In this document: piece after piece, positions 17,781-28,154 of the stretch
How the letters are laid out: every line of letters begins with the position of its first letter
How positions within the stretch are numbered: the first letter of the stretch is position 1
Program-made: the position numbers and the translations under genes
The notes under the pieces: model-generated
Told to the model about the DNA's origin: nothing
Seen by the model: only the letters and a program-made list of their open reading frames with translations
Database searches by the model: none
NCBI RefSeq assembly: GCF_000331285.1
Contig: NZ_ANFX01000037.1
Span: 62,001-126,000 of the forward strand
DNA length: 64,000 nucleotides
Source: Porphyrobacter sp. AAP82
Lineage (GTDB): Bacteria; Pseudomonadota; Alphaproteobacteria; Sphingomonadales; Sphingomonadaceae
Reading direction: 5' to 3'

Positions 17781-19397
17781 ATGACGATCACGCAAGACGC
17801 CCTCATCGCCGCAGCGCAAAATTCCAAGGCCTGGCCCTTCCAGGAGGCGCAGCGCCTTGCCAAGCGGCTGCCGCAAGGCAAGCCCGGCGGGGTGCTGTTC
17901 GAGACCGGCTACGGCCCCTCAGGCCTGCCGCATATCGGCACCTTTCAGGAAGTGCTGCGCACCAGCCTTGTGCGCCGCGCCTACGAGGTGCTGACCGGCG
18001 GGGCGGCGACGCGGCTGGTGGCCTTCTCTGACGATCTCGACGGGCTCAGGAAGGTCCCCGGCAACGTCCCCAACCAGGCGATGCTGGCCGTGCACCTCGG
18101 CAAGCCCCTGTCGCGCATCCCCGATCCCTTCGGGAAGTTCGAAAGCTTCGCCGCGCACAACAACGCGATGCTGCGCGATTTCCTCGATCGCTTCGGGTTC
18201 GATTACGAGTTCGTCAGTTCCTCGGATTGCTACAATTCGGGCCGGTTCGACGATGCGCTGAAGGCGGTGCTGACCAATTTCGGCGCGATCATGGACATCA
18301 TGCTGCCGACGCTGGGAGAAGAGCGGCGCAAGACCTACTCCCCCGTCATGCCGATCAGCCCGGCGACAGGCGCGGTGTTGCAGGTGCCGATCGAAGTGGT
18401 GGACGCTGCCACCGGGATCATCCGCTTCACCGACGAGAATGGCAGCATCGTCGAGCAATCGGCCCTGGGCGGCATGGCCAAGTGCCAGTGGAAGGTCGAC
18501 TGGGCGATGCGCTGGGTGGCATTGGGCGTCGATTACGAGATGTATGGCAAGGACCTGACCGACAGCGGCATCCAGTCGGGCAAGATCGCCCGCGTGCTGG
18601 GCGGCAACAAGCCGGAAGGCCTGATCTACGAGCTGTTCCTCGATGCCAAGGGCGAGAAGATTTCCAAGACCAAGGGCAACGGCCTGTCGATCGAGGAATG
18701 GCTGCAATATGGCAGCCCCGAAAGCCTCGGTTTCTACATCTTCGCCAATCCCAAGAGCGCCAAGCAGCTCCATGCCGGGGTGATCCCCAAGGCGGTCGAC
18801 GATTACTGGCAGTTCCGCGCCGCCATTCCGGGGCAGGACGTGGACAAGCGGCTCGGCAATCCGGTGTGGCACCTGCTGCGCGCCAACCAGCGCCATGAGG
18901 GCGCCGAGGCTCCGGGCGAGGGCGAGAGCCTGCCGGTGCCCTTCAGCCTGCTGCTGAACCTCGTCGGCGTGCTCGGCGCGGGCGCGACCCGCGAGGCGGT
19001 GTGGTCCTATCTGGGCAATTATGTCGCGGATGCCACGCCCGAGGCGCACCCCGCGCTTGATGCGCTGGTGGGCCGCGCGCTGGCGTTCAACCGCGATTTT
19101 GTCGCGCCCACCTTGGAAAAGCGCGCTCCGGCCGGCGGCGAGGTCGGGGCTTTGCAGGCCCTCGACGCCGCGCTTGCAGCGGCCGACCCTGCCACCAGCG
19201 CCGAAGACTTGCAGACCATCGTCTACGAGATCGGCAAGATCGAAGAGTTCGGCTTTGCCGCGCTGCGCGACTGGTTCAAGGCGCTCTACGAAACCCTGCT
19301 CGGGAGCGAACAGGGCCCGCGCATGGGCAGCTTCATCGCGCTCTACGGCATCGCGCCCACCCGCGCGCTGATTGCGGAGGCGCTCGCCAAGGCATGA
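17781..19397 (+). CDS. lysS: Class I lysyl-tRNA synthetase
   Basis: 538 residues, class I LysRS (the archaeal-type enzyme common in alphaproteobacteria), which charges tRNA-Lys with lysine. The HIGH box is 'GPSGLPHIGTF' (His51-Ile52-Gly53) and the KMSKS box is 'KISKTKGNG' (Lys293-Ser295-Lys296). The C-terminal helical anticodon-binding region ends 'MGSFIALYGIAPTRALIAEAL'. ATG 17781 (MTITQDALIAAA) is the natural start; the longer reading from 17709 begins with a sequence unlike the family and would run through the upstream repeats. Confidence 0.92.
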   Translation: MTITQDALIAAAQNSKAWPFQEAQRLAKRLPQGKPGGVLFETGYGPSGLPHIGTFQEVLRTSLVRRAYEVLTGGAATRLVAFSDDLDGLRKVPGNVPNQAMLAVHLGKPLSRIPDPFGKFESFAAHNNAMLRDFLDRFGFDYEFVSSSDCYNSGRFDDALKAVLTNFGAIMDIMLPTLGEERRKTYSPVMPISPATGAVLQVPIEVVDAATGIIRFTDENGSIVEQSALGGMAKCQWKVDWAMRWVALGVDYEMYGKDLTDSGIQSGKIARVLGGNKPEGLIYELFLDAKGEKISKTKGNGLSIEEWLQYGSPESLGFYIFANPKSAKQLHAGVIPKAVDDYWQFRAAIPGQDVDKRLGNPVWHLLRANQRHEGAEAPGEGESLPVPFSLLLNLVGVLGAGATREAVWSYLGNYVADATPEAHPALDALVGRALAFNRDFVAPTLEKRAPAGGEVGALQALDAALAAADPATSAEDLQTIVYEIGKIEEFGFAALRDWFKALYETLLGSEQGPRMGSFIALYGIAPTRALIAEALAKA

Positions 19398-19404
19398 CCC
19401 GCCG

Positions 19405-19944
19405 ATGACCCGCCGCAGCCCCGATCCGCACATGCTCGCCCGCGAACTTCTGGGCCGGGATTACGATGATCTGCAGGCGGACGAGCAGCGCGTCCTCAAG
19501 CATGTCGCGGCGGGCAGCTTCACCGGCCGCGATGCCGATGAACTGGCGCAGGCCCACACCACATGGGGCGACCGGCTCGCCGACCGGGTCGCGGCAATCG
19601 GCGGCAGCTGGGGTTTCATCATCGGTTTCGGCGCGGTGCTGGTGGTGTGGGCGGCGCTCAATTCGGGCCTATTGCCGGCGCTGGGCTTCGCGCCCTTCGA
19701 TGCCTACCCGTTCATCTTCTTGAACCTGATGCTCTCGATGCTGGCGGCGGTGCAGGCGCCGGTGATCCTGATGAGCCAGAATCGCCAGGCGATGAAGGAC
19801 CGCATCACCGCGCGCCACGATTACGAGGTGAATCTGCGCACCCAGCTTGAAATCCTGCGGCTGGCGCGGCGGATCGATGCGCTGGCCGAGGATGTGCGGG
19901 CGATCGCGCGCCGGGACAAGGAAAGCGTGAGCGAGCGTGGCTAG
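19405..19944 (+). CDS. DUF1003 domain membrane protein
   Basis: 179 residues. Two membrane segments, 'WGFIIGFGAVLVVWAALNSG' and 'PFIFLNLMLSMLAAVQAPVI', then the conserved 'LMSQNRQAMKDRITARHDYEVN' tract split around the family signature (S.NRq...Dr..a..Dy.vn), then a cytoplasmic helix with 'RIDALAEDVRAI'. This is the DUF1003 layout; the function is unknown in general, with some evidence of a role in stress or ion handling in other species. ATG 19405 follows lysS by 7 nt, so it is likely cotranscribed. Confidence 0.85.
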   Translation: MTRRSPDPHMLARELLGRDYDDLQADEQRVLKHVAAGSFTGRDADELAQAHTTWGDRLADRVAAIGGSWGFIIGFGAVLVVWAALNSGLLPALGFAPFDAYPFIFLNLMLSMLAAVQAPVILMSQNRQAMKDRITARHDYEVNLRTQLEILRLARRIDALAEDVRAIARRDKESVSERG

Positions 19945-19951
19945 CCGCCGC

Positions 19952-20662
19952 TCAGCGCCAGCGCCGGGTGCGGTACCACTTGGTGATGATGTATTTCGCC
20001 CCCGCCTCGACCGGCGTGCCGGCATGGAGCGTCGCCTCGTTCGGGCGGCCATCGGGCAGGGCATTGTTCCACAGCAAGAGCACGCCGGGGGTGGGGGCGA
20101 TGGTGATGCCGAGCAGGCCGAACGCCGTCGCGCCGCCCGCTGCGACGGTGTTGAGGTAGGCCATGGTCGTCCAGCTTCGCTGCCCGCCGCGCGCTTCCTC
20201 GCCCGGCCAGTAGCTTTCGGAGGTGTAGAACCAGTCGTTGTGCGGCTTGAACTCCTGCCCGGGCAGATAGCGCTGGCCCTGCACCGGCTCGCCGAAGCTT
20301 GCCGGCACGCCGAGCACCGCATCGATCCGCGCCGAAATGCCGGCGATGAAGGCATCGTGGGGATCGAGATCGCTCGAGAAGGAGGTGCGAAAGCCGCTGT
20401 CGTAGCCCAGTTCGTGCAGCGCCGAAGGGCGGGCGACGGCATCGATCATCGCGCACAGCCGCCCGCATTCCTCGCCGGTCAGGAAGTTGCCGATGGCATA
20501 GAGCTCGATCCGCTCGTCGGGCACGCGGTAGATGCCCGGGACCGCACCGAGCCGCGCGCGCACCGCCGTGCCGAGCCGGGCGAGGGCATGCTGGTCGGGT
20601 GCGGGCGCGGGCGCGGTCGCGGGGGCAGGGGCACGGGCAGGGGCGGGGCCGGGCGTCGTCAT
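19952..20662 (-). CDS. 2OG-Fe(II) oxygenase, prolyl 4-hydroxylase-like
   Basis: A 236-residue iron/2-oxoglutarate dioxygenase. The jelly-roll metal site reads His141-x-Asp143 in 'KPHNDWF' with the second His at 213 in 'TLHAGTPV', and a basic residue for 2-oxoglutarate (Lys228 in 'IITKWYR', or Lys223). These are the facial triad of P4H alpha-subunit-type enzymes. The N-terminal 25 residues are Pro/Ala repeats made by a G-rich tract at about 20600-20650. Substrate unknown. It converges with the DUF1003 gene 8 nt away. Confidence 0.83.
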   Translation of the reverse strand: MTTPGPAPARAPAPATAPAPAPDQHALARLGTAVRARLGAVPGIYRVPDERIELYAIGNFLTGEECGRLCAMIDAVARPSALHELGYDSGFRTSFSSDLDPHDAFIAGISARIDAVLGVPASFGEPVQGQRYLPGQEFKPHNDWFYTSESYWPGEEARGGQRSWTTMAYLNTVAAGGATAFGLLGITIAPTPGVLLLWNNALPDGRPNEATLHAGTPVEAGAKYIITKWYRTRRWR

Positions 20663-20775
20663 CCCGCGAAGCCTATCAAACGCGCGCCGCCGCGCAAGCC
20701 GCCCACGCGCCTCTTGCGGTGCAAGCGGGCGCTGTTAGGCTGGACGGTATCAGGGGTGCATCGGAAGGGACAGAC

Positions 20776-21333
20776 ATGAGCCTCAACGCCAAGACCAAAT
20801 ATTCGGGCCTCGCCATGCTGCTGCACTGGCTCATCGCGGTGCTGGTGATCGTGCAGTGGCGGCTGAGCGAGGCGGCCGAGGAGGCCCCGACGCGCGAGGC
20901 GGGCGGGCAGATCATGGCCAATCACTTCGCGCTGGGCGTGGTGATCTTCATCATCGTGGCGGTGCGGCTGGCGTGGCGGCAGGCGAGCCCGCCGCCCGCG
21001 CCGGTCAGCGGCCACGCACCGTGGGAACGGACGCTGGCGAGGCTCGTCCACTTTGCCTTCTACGCGCTGCTGCTGGTGATGCCGGTGGCCGGCTGGATCG
21101 CGCTTTCGGCTTTCGGCGAGCCGATCAGCATCTGGGGCCTGGTCAGCCTTCCCGCTCTGCCGGTGCCGCAGAACCCCGATCTGGGCGAAACCATCTTCGA
21201 GCTTCACGGCGCCTCGGGCATCGCGCTGCTGGTGCTCGCCGCGCTCCACGCGCTTGCCGCGGTCAAGCACACGGTGCTCGACAAGGACGGGACGCTCTGG
21301 CGGATGCTGCCCTTCGGCACGGCGCGCGGCTGA
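20776..21333 (+). CDS. Cytochrome b561 family membrane protein
   Basis: A 185-residue four-helix protein of the b561/YodB family. Heme-ligating His are present in the usual helices: 'AMLLHWLIAV' (His17), 'ANHFALG', 'LARLVHFAFY', plus 'LHGASG' and 'LHALAAVKH'. Bacterial b561 passes electrons between quinol and the periplasm, for example against superoxide. Length is typical (about 180). ATG 20776 follows a weak AGGGACAG. The gene converges with the RcnB-like gene, with a terminator hairpin between them. Confidence 0.85.
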   Translation: MSLNAKTKYSGLAMLLHWLIAVLVIVQWRLSEAAEEAPTREAGGQIMANHFALGVVIFIIVAVRLAWRQASPPPAPVSGHAPWERTLARLVHFAFYALLLVMPVAGWIALSAFGEPISIWGLVSLPALPVPQNPDLGETIFELHGASGIALLVLAALHALAAVKHTVLDKDGTLWRMLPFGTARG

Positions 21334-21347
21334 TCTTGCGACGGGAA

Positions 21348-21375
21348 AGCCCCGCCGGATCGCTCCGGCGGGGCT
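21348..21375. terminator. Bidirectional stem-loop between b561 and RcnB-like genes
   Basis: AGCCCCGCCGGA - TCGC - TCCGGCGGGGCT is a perfect 12-bp stem between two converging genes (stop at 21333, stop at 21395), followed by GCCCTTAT. The symmetry suits termination in both directions. Confidence 0.7.
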
Positions 21376-21394
21376 GCCCTTATCTGGTGAAGAC

Positions 21395-22534
21395 CTACCA
21401 GAAGAAGTCGTGGATCACGTCTACGACCTCGCCAGTGTAGATATCGACGAGCACCACATCGTCATAATACCTGACCCACTGGTAGGGCCCGTAGGCCGGC
21501 GGGAGGTGGTAGGCCCACGGATCGTTGATGAAGAAGCGCGGCTGGAAGAACAGGCTGTCGAGAAAGTAGCCGATGCTCAGCCGGCTGTAGCGGTGGCTGC
21601 GGAACGGCGCGTAATACGGGCCCGGGCGGAACACGAAGGTGTTGCTGCGGCGGAAATCGTACCAGTCGTATCGGCGGTTGTCGCGCCAGCGGTTGTCCCA
21701 GCGGCGGAAATCGCGGCTGTCCCAGCCCGGGCGCCCGTTCCAGCCCCAGCGCCAGTCGTCCTGACGCCAGGCCCGGCGGTCCCCGCGCCAGCCGTCGCGC
21801 CGGTCACGGTCCCCGCGCCATTCGCCGCGGCGGTCATCATCCCGGCGCCAGTCGCCGCGCTGGTTGGCACGGCGCGCGTCGCGGGCGATGTCGCCGACCT
21901 GCCCTTCGAAACCGCCGTCACCGCGCCCGCCGCGCCCGCCGCGGGCGCGGACCTCGCCATCGCGCGGGCGATCGCCCTGCCAGCTGCCGGGCCGACCGTC
22001 GCGCGATCCTGCCTGCGGGGCGGCCTGAACCGGATCGCGCGGGCGACCCTGCCAGCCGCCGCCTTGCGGGGCGCCCTGGCCACCGTCGCGCGGACGGCCT
22101 TGCCATCCGTCGCCCTGGCGTCCGCCGCCGCGGTCGCCGCGGTCGCCGCGGGCATCGCCGCGGACCTCGGGACGGCCGCGCGGCTGTTCGCGCTCGGCCA
22201 TCTGCCGGGCGGCCTGCGTGCGGTCGAACACCTCGCCGCCGAAGCCGCGCGAAGCCGGCCGCTGGGGCGCGGCCTGCGCAGGCGGCGGAGCGGGGCGCTC
22301 GAAACGCTGAGCCTGACGCGGCTCGGGGCGCGGGGCATCGGCGCGCGGCAGGTCCATGCGCTGCGGCCGGCCAGTCACCTCCGCGCGCGGCGCGGCACGC
22401 TCGACCCGCACTGGGCGCGCGCGTTCCTCCTCCTGGGCAGCGGCGGGCGCGGCGGGAAGTGCGACCGCGAGCGCCGCAGCGAGCGCGGCCAGCGATCCGC
22501 CCGTGCGCGCAAACGGGGAAAGAAATGTCCTCAT
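21395..22534 (-). CDS. Secreted Arg/Gly-rich RcnB-family protein
   Basis: A 379-residue protein with a signal peptide (about 1-34, ending PAAAQ). A long Arg/Gly/Asp low-complexity central region (about 80-295) contains repeats such as GWQGRPRD. The C-terminal RcnB domain ends 'AYGPYQWVRYYDDVVLVDIYTGEVVDVIHDFFW'. RcnB proteins are periplasmic; E. coli RcnB works in Ni/Co homeostasis, but the sphingomonad copies are much longer and their role is not established. The basic middle region could bind LPS, DNA or metal. A bidirectional hairpin closes its 3' end. Confidence 0.8.
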   Translation of the reverse strand: MRTFLSPFARTGGSLAALAAALAVALPAAPAAAQEEERARPVRVERAAPRAEVTGRPQRMDLPRADAPRPEPRQAQRFERPAPPPAQAAPQRPASRGFGGEVFDRTQAARQMAEREQPRGRPEVRGDARGDRGDRGGGRQGDGWQGRPRDGGQGAPQGGGWQGRPRDPVQAAPQAGSRDGRPGSWQGDRPRDGEVRARGGRGGRGDGGFEGQVGDIARDARRANQRGDWRRDDDRRGEWRGDRDRRDGWRGDRRAWRQDDWRWGWNGRPGWDSRDFRRWDNRWRDNRRYDWYDFRRSNTFVFRPGPYYAPFRSHRYSRLSIGYFLDSLFFQPRFFINDPWAYHLPPAYGPYQWVRYYDDVVLVDIYTGEVVDVIHDFFW

Positions 22535-22712
22535 GGCAAGAGCCTCCAGTATCGCCAGCCCACCACAGGCTTGTTGTCATCCCGTCCGGATAGCGCCAAC
22601 AGACTGTCGCAGCGATGAACCGGCTCGCCGATGTTCAGAAAAAATGCGTGGTGGCTGAACACCCGTCCTCGCGCGCTTGACGCAGGCAGCTTTGGCGCCA
22701 AAGGCGGGCGCC

Positions 22713-23306
22713 ATGTTCGAGAGCCTCGATGCCTGCCTCGCCGATTGCCGCGACCGCCTGATTCGCGCGCCGCGCGACCGCAAGTCGCCAATGCACACGC
22801 CGGTGATCGTCACGGCCGATGTCGATGCCCGGGTGATGGTGCTGCGCGCCTTCGATGCGGCGGCGTGGCGGCTGCGGCTCCACACCGATACCCGCGCGCC
22901 CAAGGCTGCCGCGATCGCGGCCGACCCGCGCATCGCGGTGCTGTTCTACGACAAGGGCGCCAAGATCCAGATCCGCGCGCGCGGCACCGGCGAGATCCTG
23001 CGCACCGGCCCCGAGGTCGATGCCGCGTGGAACGCCAGCACCCGCTTTGCGCGGCGCTGTTATCTGGGCGAGGGGCCGGGTGCAGGGTCGGACCGGCCGA
23101 CTTCGGGCCTGCCGTCCGAGTTCGCGGGGGTGGAGCCCGACGAGACGCAGCTGCTCCCCGCGCGCGCGAATTTCGCGCTGCTGGCGATCACGCTGACCGC
23201 GCTCGACTGGCTGTATCTTGCCCATACCGGGCACCTGCGCGCACAATTCACGCGCGAAGCCGCAGACGGCGCTGCGGCCTGGGCGGGGCGCTGGGTCTCG
23301 CCCTGA
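22713..23306 (+). CDS. Pyridoxamine 5'-phosphate oxidase-like FMN-binding protein
   Basis: A 197-residue split-barrel flavin protein. 'VLRAFDAAAWRLRLHTDTRAPKAAAI' and 'DPRIAVLFYDKGAKIQIRARG' are the PNPOx core: an FMN phosphate-binding R.v..fd..g....t..rs.K....DPr....fyd. The last 40 residues hold an aromatic helix-strand end. The true substrate is unclear; it lacks the full catalytic set of PdxH. ATG 22713 (MFESLDACLADC) is preferred over the TTG at 22677. It converges with the GGDEF gene 4 nt away. Confidence 0.75.
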   Translation: MFESLDACLADCRDRLIRAPRDRKSPMHTPVIVTADVDARVMVLRAFDAAAWRLRLHTDTRAPKAAAIAADPRIAVLFYDKGAKIQIRARGTGEILRTGPEVDAAWNASTRFARRCYLGEGPGAGSDRPTSGLPSEFAGVEPDETQLLPARANFALLAITLTALDWLYLAHTGHLRAQFTREAADGAAAWAGRWVSP

Positions 23307-23310
23307 GCGG

Positions 23311-24009
23311 TCAGGCAGCCGAGGCCGAGGGGCCGGGGGCTGGTGCTGCGGAGGGCGCGGACGATGGCGCAGGCGCGGGCAGGAGCATGATCTCCTCGAC
23401 CTCGCTCGCCGGCACGACATGGTCGGCACCCTTGGCGACCGCCTCATCGAGCGCGCGGCGGGCGCGGCGCATGATCGCATCGTCGGCATCGCCGAAGCGT
23501 TTGGCGGCCACCCCGAAGCTCGCGGTGAGGTGCGCCTCGCTGCCGAGCTGCGGCAGGCGCAGCTGGGCGAGGCGGCGGCGCAGGCGATCGGCGATGCGCA
23601 CCGCGGCACGCTCGTCGGCGCCGGCGATCGTGATGGTGAAGCCGTCCTTGCCCCCCTGCGCCATGCGGTCGCCGCGGCGCAGGCTGGCGCGCATCACCGC
23701 TGCGACATGGGCGCGCACTTCGGCATGGGTGTCGCTGTTCCAGACCGTGCCGAGCGCGCCGAGCTGATCGATCCGCCCGTGCAGCACGGCCTGCGAGCCG
23801 TCGCGCAGGGCATTGCGCCGTGCGGCCAGATCGACCGCCTCGGCCAGAACCTCTGGCTTGTGGAGCGCGCGCAGCGGATCGGAGGGCTTCGCGCGGCGCG
23901 GGTCGAGCCTGCGCTTGGCGCGCAGGTTACCGGCAAGCACGCCTGCCGCAGAGCATCCCGCGCACAGCATGGCGGCCACTTCGAGTGGCACTTCGATTCC
24001 CGTCATCAC
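23311..24009 (-). CDS. GGDEF-fold protein with degenerate active site
   Basis: A 232-residue protein. 'LRRGDRMAQGGKDGFTITIAGAD' (about 110-132) aligns with the GGDEF half-site, but the motif is GGKDG (119-123), so the Asp/Glu metal and catalytic positions are changed and cyclase activity is unlikely. The flanking helices (R-x-A..R-RRLA) and 'LTASFGVA' at about 165 keep the fold. No transmembrane segment is strong; the N-terminus has one hydrophobic stretch. The C-terminus ends in Ala/Pro/Ser repeats. It may bind GTP or act as an effector instead of making c-di-GMP. Confidence 0.7.
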   Translation of the reverse strand: MMTGIEVPLEVAAMLCAGCSAAGVLAGNLRAKRRLDPRRAKPSDPLRALHKPEVLAEAVDLAARRNALRDGSQAVLHGRIDQLGALGTVWNSDTHAEVRAHVAAVMRASLRRGDRMAQGGKDGFTITIAGADERAAVRIADRLRRRLAQLRLPQLGSEAHLTASFGVAAKRFGDADDAIMRRARRALDEAVAKGADHVVPASEVEEIMLLPAPAPSSAPSAAPAPGPSASAA

Positions 24010-24140
24010 GCCCCGTTGCCCTTTTCGCGACCTGTGTTGTCGCTAGGTAAAGTGACGTAAGTCTGATTAAGAACGGGTAAAGGATGCGGGTTTCCGCAAC
24101 GCGCTTGGCTGTGTGCATCCCCTCGTGATGATGTCAGGGT

Positions 24141-24723
24141 ATGACAACCCACGATTTTCTCGACCCGGCGACCCGGCATTGGCTGACGGTGGAGGAGTAT
24201 CTCCTGCTCGACCGCAAGGGAGCATTCGGTGACCGCGATACCGCGTCGTTTGACGGCGAGGTGTATTACATGAGCCCCAAGCACCGTCCGCACGCACGCG
24301 CCGTTGGTGACGTCTACTTCGCCATCCGCACGGCTCTGCGTGACTGCGGCTCGCCGTTGACGGCCCTGATCGATGTCTCAGCCCGCCTGTCCGACGACGA
24401 CGTGCCCGAACCCGACATCGTTGTAGCCGACGCGCCCGAAGGCCAGGGCATCGTCCCGCTTGGTGCGCTCAAGCTGGTGATCGACGTGGCCGACGCAAGC
24501 CCTCGCCAAGGATCTGGGGTTCAAGGAGCAGTTCTTTGCCCGCGCCGGGGTGCCCGAATACTGGGTGATCGATCTCAACGAAAACCGCGTGCTCTGCCAC
24601 GCCAACCCGCGCAGCGAGGCGGATGGCGGTGGCGATGATGGGCAGATCGATGTGCCGTTCGGCGAAATGCTCTATTCCGCGACCATCGAAGGGCTGACGG
24701 TGGACACTGCGGGCCGGGGCTAG
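24141..24723 (+). pseudogene. Uma2 family endonuclease, frameshifted
   Basis: The first part reads MTTHDFLDPATRHWLTVEEY then a PD-(D/E)XK core with 'EPDIVVAD' and 'LKLVIDVADAS'. At about 24499-24502 the sequence has 'agccctcgcc'; removing one C restores 'SLAKDLGFKEQFFARAGV' and then 'PEYWVIDLNENRVLCHANPR' to a stop at 24721-24723. The restored tail is the standard Uma2 ending, so a single-base insertion broke the gene (or it is a sequencing error). Uma2 (DUF820) proteins are often multicopy, related to restriction-type nucleases, and of unproven function. Confidence 0.8.
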
Positions 24724-24748
24724 GCCACCCCTCTGCCCGCAGACAAAT

Positions 24749-26422
<1,674 letters not shown>

Positions 26423-26538
26423 CTGGCGTGTCCTTCGGGTCTTGGAATGGGTCAGGATTTGCGAGCGCAGATAGGGAAGGGGAGGGGCAAGGGCAAGCGG
26501 CTAGACAGGCTGGCGGGGCGGGCCTAGCACCTTGCGCC

Positions 26539-27954
26539 ATGACCAAGGCCTCCCTGCTCGCGCTGACCGCGCTCTCGCTCGCCGCACCGGCACTCGCCAA
26601 CACCCCTTCGCCGCGCCCGACGCTGGAGCAGGCCGCCGACATCGCGTTGCAGGCCGATGTCGACGCATGGGACTTCGTCGAGGGGATCACCACCGAGGTC
26701 GGACATCGTCAGGCGGGCACCGAGGCCGAGGCGCGCGGGCGCGCTTGGGCGATGGCCTGGCTCAAGGCCAAGGGCTTCCAGAATATCGCCGACGAGCCCT
26801 ACATGATGCCCACCTGGGTCCCCGGCGAGCCGGGCCGGGCAGAGATCGTCAGCCCCTTCCCGCAAAGCTTCGCCATCGCGCCGCTGGGGGACACGGCCTC
26901 GACCGGGCCCGAGGGGATCACCGCCCAAGTGGTGATGTTCAGGAGCGTCGCCGCATTGCAGGCCGCGCCCGAGGGCAGCCTCAAGGGCAAGATCGCCTAT
27001 GTGAGCAACGCCATGACCCGCACACAGGACGGCAGCCAATACGGCTTTGCCGGCCCCACGCGCTGGGTCGCGGCGGGGATCGCGGCCAAGAAGGGCGCGC
27101 TGGCGACCGTGATCAAGTCGGTCGGCACCGACGATCACCGCAACCCGCACACCGGCGGCACGGACTTCCCCGAGGGCGTCGCCCCCACCCCGGCGGGCGC
27201 GCTGAGCAATCCCGATGCGGCGAATCTCGAGCGCATGTTCAAGCGCGCCGATGGCAGGCCGATCACCATGAAACTGGTGCTGACCCCGCGCTTCCTTGGG
27301 CAGACGCAGAGCGGCAACGTGGTGGGCGAGATCGTCGGCCGCAATCCCTCGCTCCCGCCGGTGCTGCTCGCCTGCCATCTCGATAGCTGGTGGCCGGGCA
27401 CGGGGGCGATTGACGATGGCGCGGGCTGTGCGATCATCGCGAGCGCAGCGATCAACGTCGAACGCGCCGGGCCGCCCCTTCGCACCATCCGCGTGCTGTT
27501 CGCAGGCGCCGAGGAGGTCGGCCTGTTCGGCAGCGCTGCCTACAGCAAGGCGCACATCGGCGAGCCCATCGCCGTCGGGCTCGAAAGCGATTTCGGCGCG
27601 GACCGGATCTGGCGCTTCGATTCGAATTTTCGGACCACCAACCCCGAGTTGCACAAGAAGATTGCCGCCGCGGTCGCGCGCTTCGGCGTGTCGAGCGGCA
27701 CCGATGTTGCCGGCGGGGGTGCGGACCTCAACATCGTGCGCGACCAGAAGGGCGCGCTGGTCGATTTGCAGCAGGACGGCACCCGCTATTTCGACCTCCA
27801 CCACACCCCCGACGATACGCTCGACAAGATCGACATCGTCCAGCTGCGGCAGAACGTCGCGGTCTGGACACAGGTCGTCGGGATCCTTGCGGGCGAGGAC
27901 ACCGCGATCCTCACCGGCAGCCCCGTTCCGTCCGCTCCTGCGGTGATGAAATAG
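26539..27954 (+). CDS. M28 family zinc aminopeptidase, secreted
   Basis: 471 residues. Signal peptide MTKASLLALTALSLAAPALA. A PA-like insert follows and then the M28 zinc site: His280 and Asp282 in 'LACHLDSWWPG', bridging Asp292 in 'GAIDDGAG', Glu325/326 in 'AGAEEVG', Asp351 in 'LESDFGAD' and His421/422 in 'FDLHHTPDD'. All ligands are present, so the enzyme should be active as an aminopeptidase or carboxypeptidase-like hydrolase in the periplasm. ATG 26539 is used because it gives a clean signal peptide; a longer reading from 26428 adds a non-secretory extension. Confidence 0.87.
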   Translation: MTKASLLALTALSLAAPALANTPSPRPTLEQAADIALQADVDAWDFVEGITTEVGHRQAGTEAEARGRAWAMAWLKAKGFQNIADEPYMMPTWVPGEPGRAEIVSPFPQSFAIAPLGDTASTGPEGITAQVVMFRSVAALQAAPEGSLKGKIAYVSNAMTRTQDGSQYGFAGPTRWVAAGIAAKKGALATVIKSVGTDDHRNPHTGGTDFPEGVAPTPAGALSNPDAANLERMFKRADGRPITMKLVLTPRFLGQTQSGNVVGEIVGRNPSLPPVLLACHLDSWWPGTGAIDDGAGCAIIASAAINVERAGPPLRTIRVLFAGAEEVGLFGSAAYSKAHIGEPIAVGLESDFGADRIWRFDSNFRTTNPELHKKIAAAVARFGVSSGTDVAGGGADLNIVRDQKGALVDLQQDGTRYFDLHHTPDDTLDKIDIVQLRQNVAVWTQVVGILAGEDTAILTGSPVPSAPAVMK

Positions 27955-28154
27955 CGCGATTCTGACAGGATTGACGCATCGCGGTCACGTTATGGTCGGC
28001 CATCCGCCATTGAATTGACTGCAAACCGTCGCGCTAAAGACACGCAGGGCGGGCAAAGGTGCGCAACCCCGCCGCGTGCCCGAGCCTGCTTTGCGCCCCC
28101 CCACGCCCATGGCTCCTCTCCGGCATCCGCGGCAGAGCGCAAGAAGGCGTGTGC

